From: a virus
Length of the DNA: 22,055 bases
Strand: one strand, 5' to 3'
Virus record (IMG/VR): IMGVR_UViG_3300032085_000376
Location: 1-22,055 of that record
Positions 1 through 7,450 of the stretch are shown piece after piece; the first letter of the stretch is position 1, and each line of letters starts with the position of its first letter. Below the pieces are notes generated by a model, which saw only the letters and a program-made list of their open reading frames with translations, was not told the DNA's origin and ran no database searches. Made by a program: the position numbers and the translations under genes.

Positions 1-1812
1 AGTATTGAGTTTCTTACAGAGATTCTGACGGACAATACCATGTGTAGATACACCAGTAAGAGGACGTGGGTCAAGGATGACACATGCCCAAGGCTCAATA
101 CCATTCTTTAATAGAGTAGGATAGGAATGTTTAACACATACTACTTTAATATCCTTGTTGTTTTTAATTAGCTTTTTAAGTTCAGTATAGTTAGTAAAGG
201 GACCAGCCGATACTAGTACTGCTTTACCTTTATGTATAGGATGCTTGGTTACCCACTTCTTTTCATCCAGAAGTTCCATGTTAGAAATAATATTATTCCT
301 AATGTATTCTTTAGGTACGCAATCTCTTGGATGTACAACTACTGGAACTCTTTTTAGTTCGTCAGGACATCCCGGTAGATTGTCATCGGAGAGTATAAGA
401 CAGAGATGAGTGTGACCACCACCAACAACATTATCACCAGAGGGTAGAACATACTTCCGAATATTAACGGTCTCATCGAATACAGTCCAACCATCCTCAG
501 TAGTTTCTTGAGCGTCAACTTTCTTCGTAGGTATCTTATCAAAGACATTTTTAACTCCATGATATTCTTCAGGTGGTGTCTTGTCATCATCATCTTTAGT
601 AAAGAAGTGATCCATCACTACCACAGGAACATGTTTCAGCATGGCGTACTCATGCTCTACAGTTTTAATACTATTACCACTACCTATCATTGCCAGATCA
701 ATCTTATCCAGCGTTAGAGATGTAAGAGTATTACGAACATTACCTTTATACAGTTCAAAAGTAAACTTCTTATCAGTCTTCTTCATAACTTCAGTAAATT
801 CATGCAGTCTCTTGGTGACTGCGGCATAAGTATTATGAGGCTTTACATTAAACTCTTCTTCATCAACCTCAATACTTGCATCTTCAAAGAGATCATATCC
901 AATGTAGTGTACCTTGTCTGAGTTTTCAAAGGAAGCCAAAGACATTTCAATAGCACGTCCAGCATTCCATGTCCCTGTTTCTAAGATAGTCTCTGGTTTG
1001 TAAAGACGTATGATATCAGCAAGCTGCTTATATCTCTGCGGTAGAATGTCTGGAGATGTTTCTTCATCAGATAGTTTGAAAACTCTTTCACCATCAGAAT
1101 CTCTAATAGCAACATTGGTGCTACCCTTAAGGTGGAGAAACAAATCACTTACTATAGAGTTATCTCTCTCTAATTCATGTACTCGCATACCATGAGCAGT
1201 ATAGATAGTCATTAACCTACTAAAGATAAAGCCATCATACCACTCACGATAGTTCATAAACTCATTAGAAATGTAACAACCACGTAGATCACCAAGCATA
1301 TCTACAGATGATTGACGTGAAAGATTAAATCCCTGTAGAAAATAATCTGGTTCATCTTCATCATCTATTAGATAAACTACATCACATTTATCTTCGTTAA
1401 TGGGTAGCATTTTATTGAGAGAATTTACTGTAATCTTTTTCTTGGAGATGGTATCAGCATCTATCCAGAATAACCAGCAGTCTTCATTATTAAATGCAGC
1501 CTCAGTCAACGCCATTACTTTAGGTATAAATGTAGCAGCATCTATTGAACGATTGTACTGTACTTTTCCACCTTCAGTGCCGTCGTGGATTTTATTATTC
1601 TCCATACACTCAGCATAATCTTCTACCTCTTCTAAGTTATGGTAGAAGATATTATCAGCTTCAGGAAGAACATGTTTTTTAATATCTATATCATAGTAAT
1701 AACAGTGTATATCTATAGATGACTGCCATGTCTTAGACATTAGACTAAGAAGATGCGAAGACATCTCCTTTAGATATGCTTCATTAAAACATGTTACAAA
1801 CTTATACTTCAT
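1..1812 (-). CDS. Multidomain glycan-type protein: GT-A-like + methyltransferase-like + DUF115/Maf-like (partial, C-terminus off the left edge)
   Basis: An open frame of 604 codons runs from ATG at 1812 through position 1 without a stop, so the C-terminus is missing. Three parts can be seen. Residues about 1-240 look like a GT-A nucleotide-sugar transferase, with hydrophobic strands leading to a DAD (DxD-type) motif at 118-120. Residues about 260-430 look like a class I SAM-dependent methyltransferase, with an ETGTWNAG glycine-rich loop at 278-285 and a later strand ending in VVVMDHFF. Residues from about 520 resemble DUF115/MptE-like or motility accessory factor (Maf) proteins: GKAVLVSAGPF at 529-539 and a strand ending in ILDPRP near 579-584. 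Maf proteins glycosylate flagellin, so a role in modifying a surface glycan or a virion protein is an inference. The ATG overlaps the stop of the upstream glycosyltransferase by 11 nt, suggesting coupled translation. Domain names come from motif recognition only. Confidence 0.8.
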   Translation of the reverse strand, partial: MKYKFVTCFNEAYLKEMSSHLLSLMSKTWQSSIDIHCYYYDIDIKKHVLPEADNIFYHNLEEVEDYAECMENNKIHDGTEGGKVQYNRSIDAATFIPKVMALTEAAFNNEDCWLFWIDADTISKKKITVNSLNKMLPINEDKCDVVYLIDDEDEPDYFLQGFNLSRQSSVDMLGDLRGCYISNEFMNYREWYDGFIFSRLMTIYTAHGMRVHELERDNSIVSDLFLHLKGSTNVAIRDSDGERVFKLSDEETSPDILPQRYKQLADIIRLYKPETILETGTWNAGRAIEMSLASFENSDKVHYIGYDLFEDASIEVDEEEFNVKPHNTYAAVTKRLHEFTEVMKKTDKKFTFELYKGNVRNTLTSLTLDKIDLAMIGSGNSIKTVEHEYAMLKHVPVVVMDHFFTKDDDDKTPPEEYHGVKNVFDKIPTKKVDAQETTEDGWTVFDETVNIRKYVLPSGDNVVGGGHTHLCLILSDDNLPGCPDELKRVPVVVHPRDCVPKEYIRNNIISNMELLDEKKWVTKHPIHKGKAVLVSAGPFTNYTELKKLIKNNKDIKVVCVKHSYPTLLKNGIEPWACVILDPRPLTGVSTHGIVRQNLCKKLNT

Positions 1813-2584
1813 TATACATGTCCATTGGCTTTATTTTTCCTCGTCCGGCTAGGTATGTATAATCCCCATTCCATTCGGCTGCATACTTACCATCACTAGT
1901 CCGGCCACACTTCCAATCTTTAAACCAAGGACCACCTGTTGTAAAGTGTACGTTCTTGGCATCCATGTCTTCTGGAGAATGATTGTCCAACCAGTTCCAT
2001 TCTTCATGGATGCTACCAATATCAGAATCTTTATCAGGCAACCACTCAAAGCCGTGCAAGTATCCACCAGTCTCTGTGTTTACAAGTTCAGGAGTAAGCT
2101 TCTTATTGAGCTTGTGACTACAGTTAAAGAGCATTAGACTAGACCAATTCTTACGTCGGTAGTCCTGTTGTTTACGTCCATCCATTTTAACACCATCACC
2201 CGGTGCATACTTATGTTTAACACAGTACAGTGGGTAGTAGTCTGAGTTATACTCTTCAAAGATTTCATTGATGTCAGTACGTAGGTACATGTCAGAGTCC
2301 ATGTACAAGGCCCAGCCTTCATACATGTTCATGGCTGGCACCAAGAAGCGAGTGAAACTAAACTCACTTGAGAAGGGCTTGCCGTCAATCTTATCAATAG
2401 TTTGTCCATCAACTACATCAAACTCTCTGGTGTACATACCCATTCGCTCTGCGACATCACGCCGGATAGGTACAACACGTACATTATCTACGGCTATCCG
2501 TTCAATGGTAAACTTTAAAACTTCATAGGCTGTATTCTCTTTAGGATCATATCCTATGTATACAGTGTTAGGTGATTTCTTCAT
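1802..2584 (-). CDS. Glycosyltransferase, GT-A fold (GT8-like)
   Basis: This 260-residue protein begins VYIGYDPKEN, typical of GT8-like enzymes that transfer a sugar from a nucleotide sugar. It has a hydrophobic strand ending in a DSD metal-binding motif (ALYMDSDMYLRTD, DxD at 96-98). A conserved-looking block follows with asparagine, tryptophan and glycine residues (LFNCSH, GGPWFKDW). The acceptor cannot be told from sequence. It starts at ATG 2584 behind a good ribosome site (AAGGA, 8 nt spacing), inside the last codons of the HNH gene. Its own end overlaps the multidomain glycan-type gene by 11 nt, so the two probably act in one pathway. It is cytoplasmic, with no signal peptide. Confidence 0.8.
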   Translation of the reverse strand: MKKSPNTVYIGYDPKENTAYEVLKFTIERIAVDNVRVVPIRRDVAERMGMYTREFDVVDGQTIDKIDGKPFSSEFSFTRFLVPAMNMYEGWALYMDSDMYLRTDINEIFEEYNSDYYPLYCVKHKYAPGDGVKMDGRKQQDYRRKNWSSLMLFNCSHKLNKKLTPELVNTETGGYLHGFEWLPDKDSDIGSIHEEWNWLDNHSPEDMDAKNVHFTTGGPWFKDWKCGRTSDGKYAAEWNGDYTYLAGRGKIKPMDMYNEV

Positions 2585-3149
2585 CTATATTCCTTTTTTC
2601 ATTTCCATGATTAGGGTGAAAATTATAATTAATACTTGCTACTGCTCTGACTGCTGCTGCTTCTTCAACAGTGTCATAATATCCTAAATGTTTTTTAATA
2701 TAATTTATAGATATTTCTGCACAATATTTTCTGTACCGTTTATAAAACCTCACACCTGAATAACCAGTTGTACTATTGGTTTGTAGTGTTCTATTTTTAT
2801 TATTTTCAGCCTGAGTTACATCTCTAAGATTTTTTATTCTATTATCTGTAGGGTCTTGGTTGATATGGTCTATATGATTTTTAGGCCACTCACCATAATA
2901 TATTAACCATACTATACGATGTGCAGTATAGTTTTTGTTGAGCACACGACCACCTAACCTAGATATCTGTCCAGAATTTCTACGAGTAATGTTTGTAAGT
3001 GCTTCTTTACCAGCCCATCTAGTATTCCAAGACTTCATATTTATTTTAAAGTTCTTAAAATATTTTGGTGATCTTTCTTTCCAGAAGAGTTTACCAGTAT
3101 CAGGATTGTAAGTTAATAATTCTCTAGCTATTTCAGCAGTAAGTTCCAT
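2568..3149 (-). CDS. HNH homing-type endonuclease with C-terminal AP2 domain
   Basis: This 193-residue protein carries an HNH nuclease motif: HIDHINQDPTDNRIKNL at 92-108 (H92, D94, H95, N103) followed by AENNKN at 114-119. An AP2-type DNA-binding domain follows at about 131-172 (GVRFYKRYRKYCAEI through the alanine-rich helix). HNH-AP2 is the usual layout of free-standing phage homing endonucleases, which nick DNA near their own insertion site and so spread between phages. It sits between nrdB and the glycosyltransferase and overlaps the latter by 17 nt. It has its own sigma70-like promoter (3160-3188). RNR genes are frequent homing targets, which fits, but the actual target is not known from sequence. 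Confidence 0.9.
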   Translation of the reverse strand: MELTAEIARELLTYNPDTGKLFWKERSPKYFKNFKINMKSWNTRWAGKEALTNITRRNSGQISRLGGRVLNKNYTAHRIVWLIYYGEWPKNHIDHINQDPTDNRIKNLRDVTQAENNKNRTLQTNSTTGYSGVRFYKRYRKYCAEISINYIKKHLGYYDTVEEAAAVRAVASINYNFHPNHGNEKRNIDEEIT

Positions 3150-3159
3150 AATAATTATC

Positions 3160-3188
3160 CTTATACACTATATTTGTTTACTTGTCAA
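3160..3188 (-). promoter_or_regulatory. Sigma70-like promoter upstream of the HNH-AP2 gene
   Basis: Read on the minus strand, TTGACA (3183-3188) is followed by a 17-nt spacer and TATAAG (3160-3165). The -35 box matches the consensus fully, the spacing is ideal and the -10 differs at one base. The TGA inside TTGACA is the nrdB stop codon (3185-3187). The next ATG is the HNH start at 3149, so the leader would be very short. Confidence 0.7.
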
Positions 3189-4165
3189 GCACTTTCTGCC
3201 CATACTTCTGACCAGCTACCACTCAATGCACCCTTTGCATAGTCAGTAGAGTGGTTCTCAAAGAAGTTAGTATGAGTAGGTGCATTAATCATAGTCTCTA
3301 CCCAAGGCAGAGGATTACGTTTGACCTTAAAGATACCCTTCATACCCATAGAGATAAGCCTACGGTCTGCAATGTACCTGATGTATTCCTTTACTTCAGT
3401 ATCCCTAAGACCTTCTACCTTACCCATCTTAAATGATAGGTCTACAAACTTATCTTCTAGGTCAACCATAGTCTCTGCAATGCTATAGATGGTTGACTTG
3501 GTTTCGTCGTTCCACTCCTCACGGTTCTCTTCGATGTAAGTTCTAAAGAGTTGGATCATACCCTCTGCATGTTGTGTCTCATCTACAATAGACCACGTTA
3601 CAATCTGTCCCATGCCCTTCATCTTACCATGACGTGGAAAGTTAAGCAACATAATAAAGCTAGAGAACAATGCTAGCCCCTCAGTAAAGGCAGAGATAGC
3701 AGCAATCTTAATAGGCAAAGATATTTTCTTACTGTTTACATTAGCCATAAAGTACTCATGCTTCTCACGCATGGCATCGTACTCCAAGAACTCATTGTAT
3801 GTAGAGTCAGGCATACCCAGTGATTCAATCAAGTGTGAGTAGGCTGCAATGTGTAGTGCTTCCCTAGCAGCAAAGCCTGACAACATCATACGTACTTCAG
3901 GCTGTGGGAAGTTAGGTAGGTAATTATCAATGTACCCACCAGCTACATCAATGTCAGACTGAGTAAAGAACCTAAAGATATTAGTTAAGAAATACTTCTC
4001 TTCAGTAGAGAGGGTATTCTTCCAGTCTTTAATGTCTTCCATCATAGGTACTTCAGTGTGCAGCCAGTGAGACTGCTCATGTTTCAACCACAGGTCATAC
4101 GCCCACGGGTAGTGAAACGGTTTGAAGTAGTCACGTTTATCTTGAAGCTTTAATTTACTGGTCAT
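3185..4165 (-). CDS. nrdB: Class I ribonucleotide reductase, small (radical) subunit beta
   Basis: The small subunit holds the diiron-tyrosyl radical used with NrdA to reduce ribonucleotides. The expected residues are present: D71, E102, H105, radical Tyr109 (REALHIAAY), E162, E196 and H199 (DETQHAEG). Their spacing is the same as in class Ib NrdF of Salmonella, shifted by four, and is shorter than in E. coli NrdB between the first and second glutamate pairs. No nrdI gene is visible. I chose ATG 4165 (326 residues) because AGAGG precedes it; the frame stays open upstream to 4252, but that extension overlaps a small gene and has no family match. The gene lies downstream of nrdA and the 53-residue gene, overlapping the latter by 11 nt. 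Confidence 0.95.
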   Translation of the reverse strand: MTSKLKLQDKRDYFKPFHYPWAYDLWLKHEQSHWLHTEVPMMEDIKDWKNTLSTEEKYFLTNIFRFFTQSDIDVAGGYIDNYLPNFPQPEVRMMLSGFAAREALHIAAYSHLIESLGMPDSTYNEFLEYDAMREKHEYFMANVNSKKISLPIKIAAISAFTEGLALFSSFIMLLNFPRHGKMKGMGQIVTWSIVDETQHAEGMIQLFRTYIEENREEWNDETKSTIYSIAETMVDLEDKFVDLSFKMGKVEGLRDTEVKEYIRYIADRRLISMGMKGIFKVKRNPLPWVETMINAPTHTNFFENHSTDYAKGALSGSWSEVWAESA

Positions 4166-4316
4166 AGTATGGCCTCTTTCCTCTGTTGTCTTTCCACTGC
4201 CTTGGTATGCCCTCTTCGTGATCAAAAGTATAGTGGCTGTTCCACATAGCACAAGATATACTAGTAAAAATTCCGTATCCCTTTGATCTTAAGTGACAGT
4301 ACCACTTGTATATCAT
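4155..4316 (-). CDS. Small protein of unknown function between nrdA and nrdB (53 aa)
   Basis: A 53-codon frame fills the nrdA-nrdB junction. It starts at ATG 4316, one base after the nrdA stop, with GAGGG about 7 nt upstream inside the last nrdA codons. It ends in TAA overlapping the nrdB ATG by 11 nt (ATGACCAGTAA), the sort of coupled overlap used elsewhere in this genome. The product is aromatic- and basic-rich (begins MIYKWYCHLRSKGYG, contains HYTFDHEEG, ends RGKRPYYDQ) and has two cysteines that do not form a CxxC pair. It has no redoxin motif, so it is not a glutaredoxin. I do not recognise the family. Position suggests, but does not prove, a link to RNR. Confidence 0.65.
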   Translation of the reverse strand: MIYKWYCHLRSKGYGIFTSISCAMWNSHYTFDHEEGIPRQWKDNRGKRPYYDQ

Positions 4317-4317
4317 A

Positions 4318-6117
4318 CTAACCCTCACAAGCCAAACACTCCTCACCAGAAGCAAGTGCTTCCATATCAATCTCTTGTATAATCTCTCGTTCAATCTTAC
4401 GTGATACCTTGTCAGCCTTGCCAATCTTTTCAGAACGGCAGTAGTACATAGTCTTGACCCCTTTCTTCCATGCCATGAAGTGTACAGCATGTAGGTAGGT
4501 GATGTTTGCATCTGGCCTAAAGAAAACATTGAGTGACTGAGACTGATCAATATATTCCTGCCTATCAGCAGCATGTTCAATCACCCACCGCTGATCAATC
4601 TCCATAGAAGTCTTGTATATCTCTTTCTCTTGATCGTCCAAGCAGCGTAGGTGCTGCACTGAACCATCGTTAGCAATGATTGAAGACCAGATACGATCAT
4701 AGTTTAAGTTAATATTCTCTTCACACTTATCTTTAATAAGCTTATCTAAGAACTTGTTTTTATTCAAGAAAGAACCACTCAAGGTATCCTGTCTGTAGGC
4801 GTTAGCTCTCCACGGTTCAATAGATGGAGAAGTATTGCCCATGATAATAGAGGAAGAAGCATTAGGTGCAATAGCCATGACATGACTACACCTTAGTCCA
4901 GTGCCTTGAGCATCAGGAGCCTCGCCTCTCTCACGTCCAAGCTCAAGGTTGGCTGAGTCAAGCCCTGATCTAATGTGTCTAAACATTTTCATGTTTGAAG
5001 ACTTAGCCAAGGCAGATTCAAAAGGCATACCCTTCTTCTGTAGGTAAGCATGAAAACCCAAGGCTCCAACACCTACACTACGTTCACGCATTGCTGAATA
5101 TTTAGCACGGCTAATACTATCAGGAGCATCTTCAATAAACTTACTCAGAGTATTATCCAACATCTCCAGCACATCTTTAAGAAAGCCTTTGTCTTTAGAC
5201 CACTCATCAAAGTATTCTAGGTTAAGAGAAGACAAGCAGCATACAGCAGTCCGATCCTTATTAGTTGGTAGTATAATCTCTGAACATAAGTTAGACTGAT
5301 TAATCTCCAAGCCAAGCTGCTTCAACCATACCGGCATCTTCTCATTGGATGTATCAATAAAGTGTAGGTATGGCTCGCCTGTTTGCATACGCATCTCTAA
5401 GATACGCTGCCACATATCCCTTGCTGATACAGTCTCTTTAATTTCTTTTGTATGTGGATCACGTAGGTTCCAGCTGTCATCTACATTGGGATCAGTCATG
5501 CAATCTTCAATAAGCTGCATAAACTTATTGCTGATATTAATACCATGGTGGAGGTTCAAACATCTAAAGTTTTGATCACCAGTAGGCTTACGCATTTCCA
5601 AGAACAAGATAATATCAGGGTGATCTATGTCTAGATAGGCAGCATAGCTTCCCCTACGTGTACGTCCCTGACGGTAGGCTAGGCTGGAGGCATCATACAT
5701 CTTTAGATGTGGCATCATACCCGTTGACTTGTCATCAGCAGAACGAATACCAAAACCAATACCTACACCACCACCATACATGGACAGCCAGTTAGTCTCT
5801 GATAGATTGTTTACTAACCCTTCAGCAGTGTCATCAATGTAGTTAAGGTAACACGAGATGGGTAGCCCACGCTTGGACCTACCGTAAGATAGTATAGGAG
5901 TAGAGTAAGACAACCAATGCTTAGAGGCATAGTCATAAAGTCTTTGGGCGTGATCGTTATCAGTAGAAAATGTTTTAGATACAAAAGCAAATCTCTCTTG
6001 CGGAGACAACTCATTATCCATCATGTAAGATTCTTTAAGCCTAGCAATACCAAGCTCATCAAACAAATGATCTTGTGCGGGGTTGATGTTGATGCCAAGG
6101 TGGGTCATTTGAGGCAT
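4318..6117 (-). CDS. nrdA: Class I ribonucleotide reductase, large (catalytic) subunit alpha
   Basis: This enzyme reduces ribonucleotides to deoxyribonucleotides for phage DNA synthesis, together with NrdB. All catalytic residues are visible in 599 residues: C89 (LPISCYLNY) and C293/C294 as the redox cysteine positions, N276-L-C278-S-E280 as the thiyl-radical site, the tyrosine pair Y558-Y559 for radical transfer, and a C-terminal ECLACEG tail with C594 and C597 to re-reduce the site. The protein is shorter than E. coli NrdA (about 760 residues) because the N-terminal ATP-cone is absent, as in many phage enzymes. It may therefore lack overall dATP shut-off; this is inference. The gene lies directly after the DUF3310 gene with 3 nt between. 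Confidence 0.97.
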   Translation of the reverse strand: MPQMTHLGININPAQDHLFDELGIARLKESYMMDNELSPQERFAFVSKTFSTDNDHAQRLYDYASKHWLSYSTPILSYGRSKRGLPISCYLNYIDDTAEGLVNNLSETNWLSMYGGGVGIGFGIRSADDKSTGMMPHLKMYDASSLAYRQGRTRRGSYAAYLDIDHPDIILFLEMRKPTGDQNFRCLNLHHGINISNKFMQLIEDCMTDPNVDDSWNLRDPHTKEIKETVSARDMWQRILEMRMQTGEPYLHFIDTSNEKMPVWLKQLGLEINQSNLCSEIILPTNKDRTAVCCLSSLNLEYFDEWSKDKGFLKDVLEMLDNTLSKFIEDAPDSISRAKYSAMRERSVGVGALGFHAYLQKKGMPFESALAKSSNMKMFRHIRSGLDSANLELGRERGEAPDAQGTGLRCSHVMAIAPNASSSIIMGNTSPSIEPWRANAYRQDTLSGSFLNKNKFLDKLIKDKCEENINLNYDRIWSSIIANDGSVQHLRCLDDQEKEIYKTSMEIDQRWVIEHAADRQEYIDQSQSLNVFFRPDANITYLHAVHFMAWKKGVKTMYYCRSEKIGKADKVSRKIEREIIQEIDMEALASGEECLACEG

Positions 6118-6120
6118 TAG

Positions 6121-6510
6121 TTATTCTCCTTTATTGTATTCCATTTGTAGTATCATTTGTGCGTAGTGAATTACTTTACGTATGTCTTGCTCACCATCAC
6201 CTTTTGTTCTGTGACGTGTAATATACTTAACAACATTGCCCTCAAGAAAGTCAAGCCCGTTAGAATAAATATACTCTACGGGCTGTATGCCACAATCTTT
6301 ATAGTGACTACCTCCTACTTGTTTATCTAATGATCCTCCTACTTGTGTACCTAATTCTTCAGTTGATCTGTGCATGAGTGCGGTATCACTACCTACAAAC
6401 ATAGTTCCGTTTTCAAAGTAGTAATCCTGTTTTTCTTTAGGTAATCCTTCTCTATCTTCACGCATCTTTCGTAGAATATATCTTTCTCTTCCTTCAGCCA
6501 TCCACTTCAC
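6121..6510 (-). CDS. DUF3310 family protein
   Basis: The C-terminal half matches DUF3310, a small domain common in phages and sometimes labelled nucleotide kinase: GSHYKDCGIQPVEYI, then NGLDFLEGNVVKYITRHR and a lysine/glutamate-rich helix ending in HYAQMILQME. The biochemical role is not established. The start is GTG 6510: AAGGAAG lies at the right distance for GTG but too far from the in-frame ATG at 6501. The stop of the preceding small membrane-protein gene falls within that ribosome site. The gene sits immediately before nrdA, so a part in nucleotide supply is plausible but unproven. Confidence 0.85.
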   Translation of the reverse strand: MKWMAEGRERYILRKMREDREGLPKEKQDYYFENGTMFVGSDTALMHRSTEELGTQVGGSLDKQVGGSHYKDCGIQPVEYIYSNGLDFLEGNVVKYITRHRTKGDGEQDIRKVIHYAQMILQMEYNKGE

Positions 6511-6512
6511 GC

Positions 6513-6707
6513 CTACTTCCTTTTAGCTTTTCTAAGCTTTCTAGTACAAGACTCAATCCAATTAGAAAAAGTGTTTGTAAACAGACATGGGGACACAGCG
6601 TGGATTATCAACGCCAGCCCAACTGCTATACCTTCTCCTAACAGGCTTAAAGAAAACAAGAAATGTTCTTTGTATGTCATGTTAACATCATTCAAATGTT
6701 TATTCAA
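6513..6707 (-). CDS. Small DUF6356-like protein with one membrane-like segment (64 aa)
   Basis: The order of features matches DUF6356: an N-terminal HL...NMTYKEHF motif, then a hydrophobic stretch at about 17-43 containing LALIIHAVSPCLF, and a basic tail (TRKLRKAKRK). One membrane span or amphipathic helix is likely, which would place it at the inner membrane. Function is unknown. It overlaps the upstream 7044-6700 gene by 8 nt. Confidence 0.7.
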   Translation of the reverse strand: MNKHLNDVNMTYKEHFLFSLSLLGEGIAVGLALIIHAVSPCLFTNTFSNWIESCTRKLRKAKRK

Positions 6708-7044
6708 GTTCTTTTCTCCTTAGTAAAAGATTTAGTTTATGTCTTACTTCTTTATTGTTGTCTGAGTTAATAACATAAGATGCAAACTCCCTAACCTTAT
6801 TAGGATTAAGGTCAGCGTAGTCACATATAAACTCAAAGTTTTCACTGGTCACACCTATAGAAGCGAAGAACCAATTGGTAGCTTCTCTTCTTAGAGATGT
6901 AATACTACTTGATTCAGTAATACTTTTAGACTTAGTTGCATCCAATAGAGCTTGGTATATAACAGATAAGAATAAAATATTGTTTGAATCTTTTTTACTT
7001 TCTTCCTGTAACTCTAGTATATTATTTATATTTTGTTGGTTCAT
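6700..7044 (-). CDS. Hypothetical phage protein (114 aa)
   Basis: I place the start at ATG 7044, which has AAGAG about 6 nt upstream; the frame can be extended to a GTG at 7080 without a ribosome site. The N-terminal half is helical and polar. The C-terminal half (TNWFFASIGVTSENFEFIC followed by DLNPNKVREFASYV) resembles a short helical domain seen in other phage hypothetical proteins that carry a tryptophan, a cysteine and an LNP turn, but I cannot name a family with certainty. It overlaps the end of the GIY-YIG gene by 23 nt. Confidence 0.7.
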   Translation of the reverse strand: MNQQNINNILELQEESKKDSNNILFLSVIYQALLDATKSKSITESSSITSLRREATNWFFASIGVTSENFEFICDYADLNPNKVREFASYVINSDNNKEVRHKLNLLLRRKELE

Positions 7045-7450
7045 CCTCAAACTCTTGTACTGGCCTGTAGAACTTACCACCTACATAGTTATTATAATAT
7101 GCCGCTTCGTCTGTACCTTCTAAGACAGAAGACAGTACATTATATTTCATCTGGTAGTATAGCTCATAGTATTTTAGGCTTCTTTTATTTTTAAACTCAG
7201 CTATAATTTCAAACTTAAAACTTCTCTTGCCTAACTTTTTAATATCTTCTAGCAGTGACTTAGAAGAACCCATATAAATAAGCCAGTTAGATTCTCTTTT
7301 GGTTGGTGCAGTACTACCCTTCTTTCTTTTCACTGGGTGCCAATACTGCTTGCAACCTACATAAGCTTTGCCTGTTTTCTTATTTGTAATAAGATAGACA
7401 AACCCAAAGTGTTTCTTTGGATTTGGTTTCTTACTATATTTCCAGTGCAT
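7022..7450 (-). CDS. GIY-YIG nuclease-domain protein
   Basis: The N-terminal part reads FGFVYLITNKKTGKAYVG (15-32), a GIY-YIG domain with GFVY in place of GIY and YVG as the second motif. A glutamate in the expected place (E96 in KYYELYYQ) and asparagines at 120-121 could complete the active site. Such proteins are small DNA-nicking enzymes, often homing or repair/exclusion endonucleases of phages. It has no separate DNA-binding domain (142 residues in all). It follows the exonuclease gene directly, with stop and start adjacent. An intron-homing role is possible but not shown. Confidence 0.8.
   Translation of the reverse strand: MHWKYSKKPNPKKHFGFVYLITNKKTGKAYVGCKQYWHPVKRKKGSTAPTKRESNWLIYMGSSKSLLEDIKKLGKRSFKFEIIAEFKNKRSLKYYELYYQMKYNVLSSVLEGTDEAAYYNNYVGGKFYRPVQEFEDEPTKYK

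Noticed and set aside
354-593. Minus-strand frame of 79 codons
   Set aside because: It lies in another frame inside the open multidomain glycan-type gene, which covers 1-1812 without a stop.
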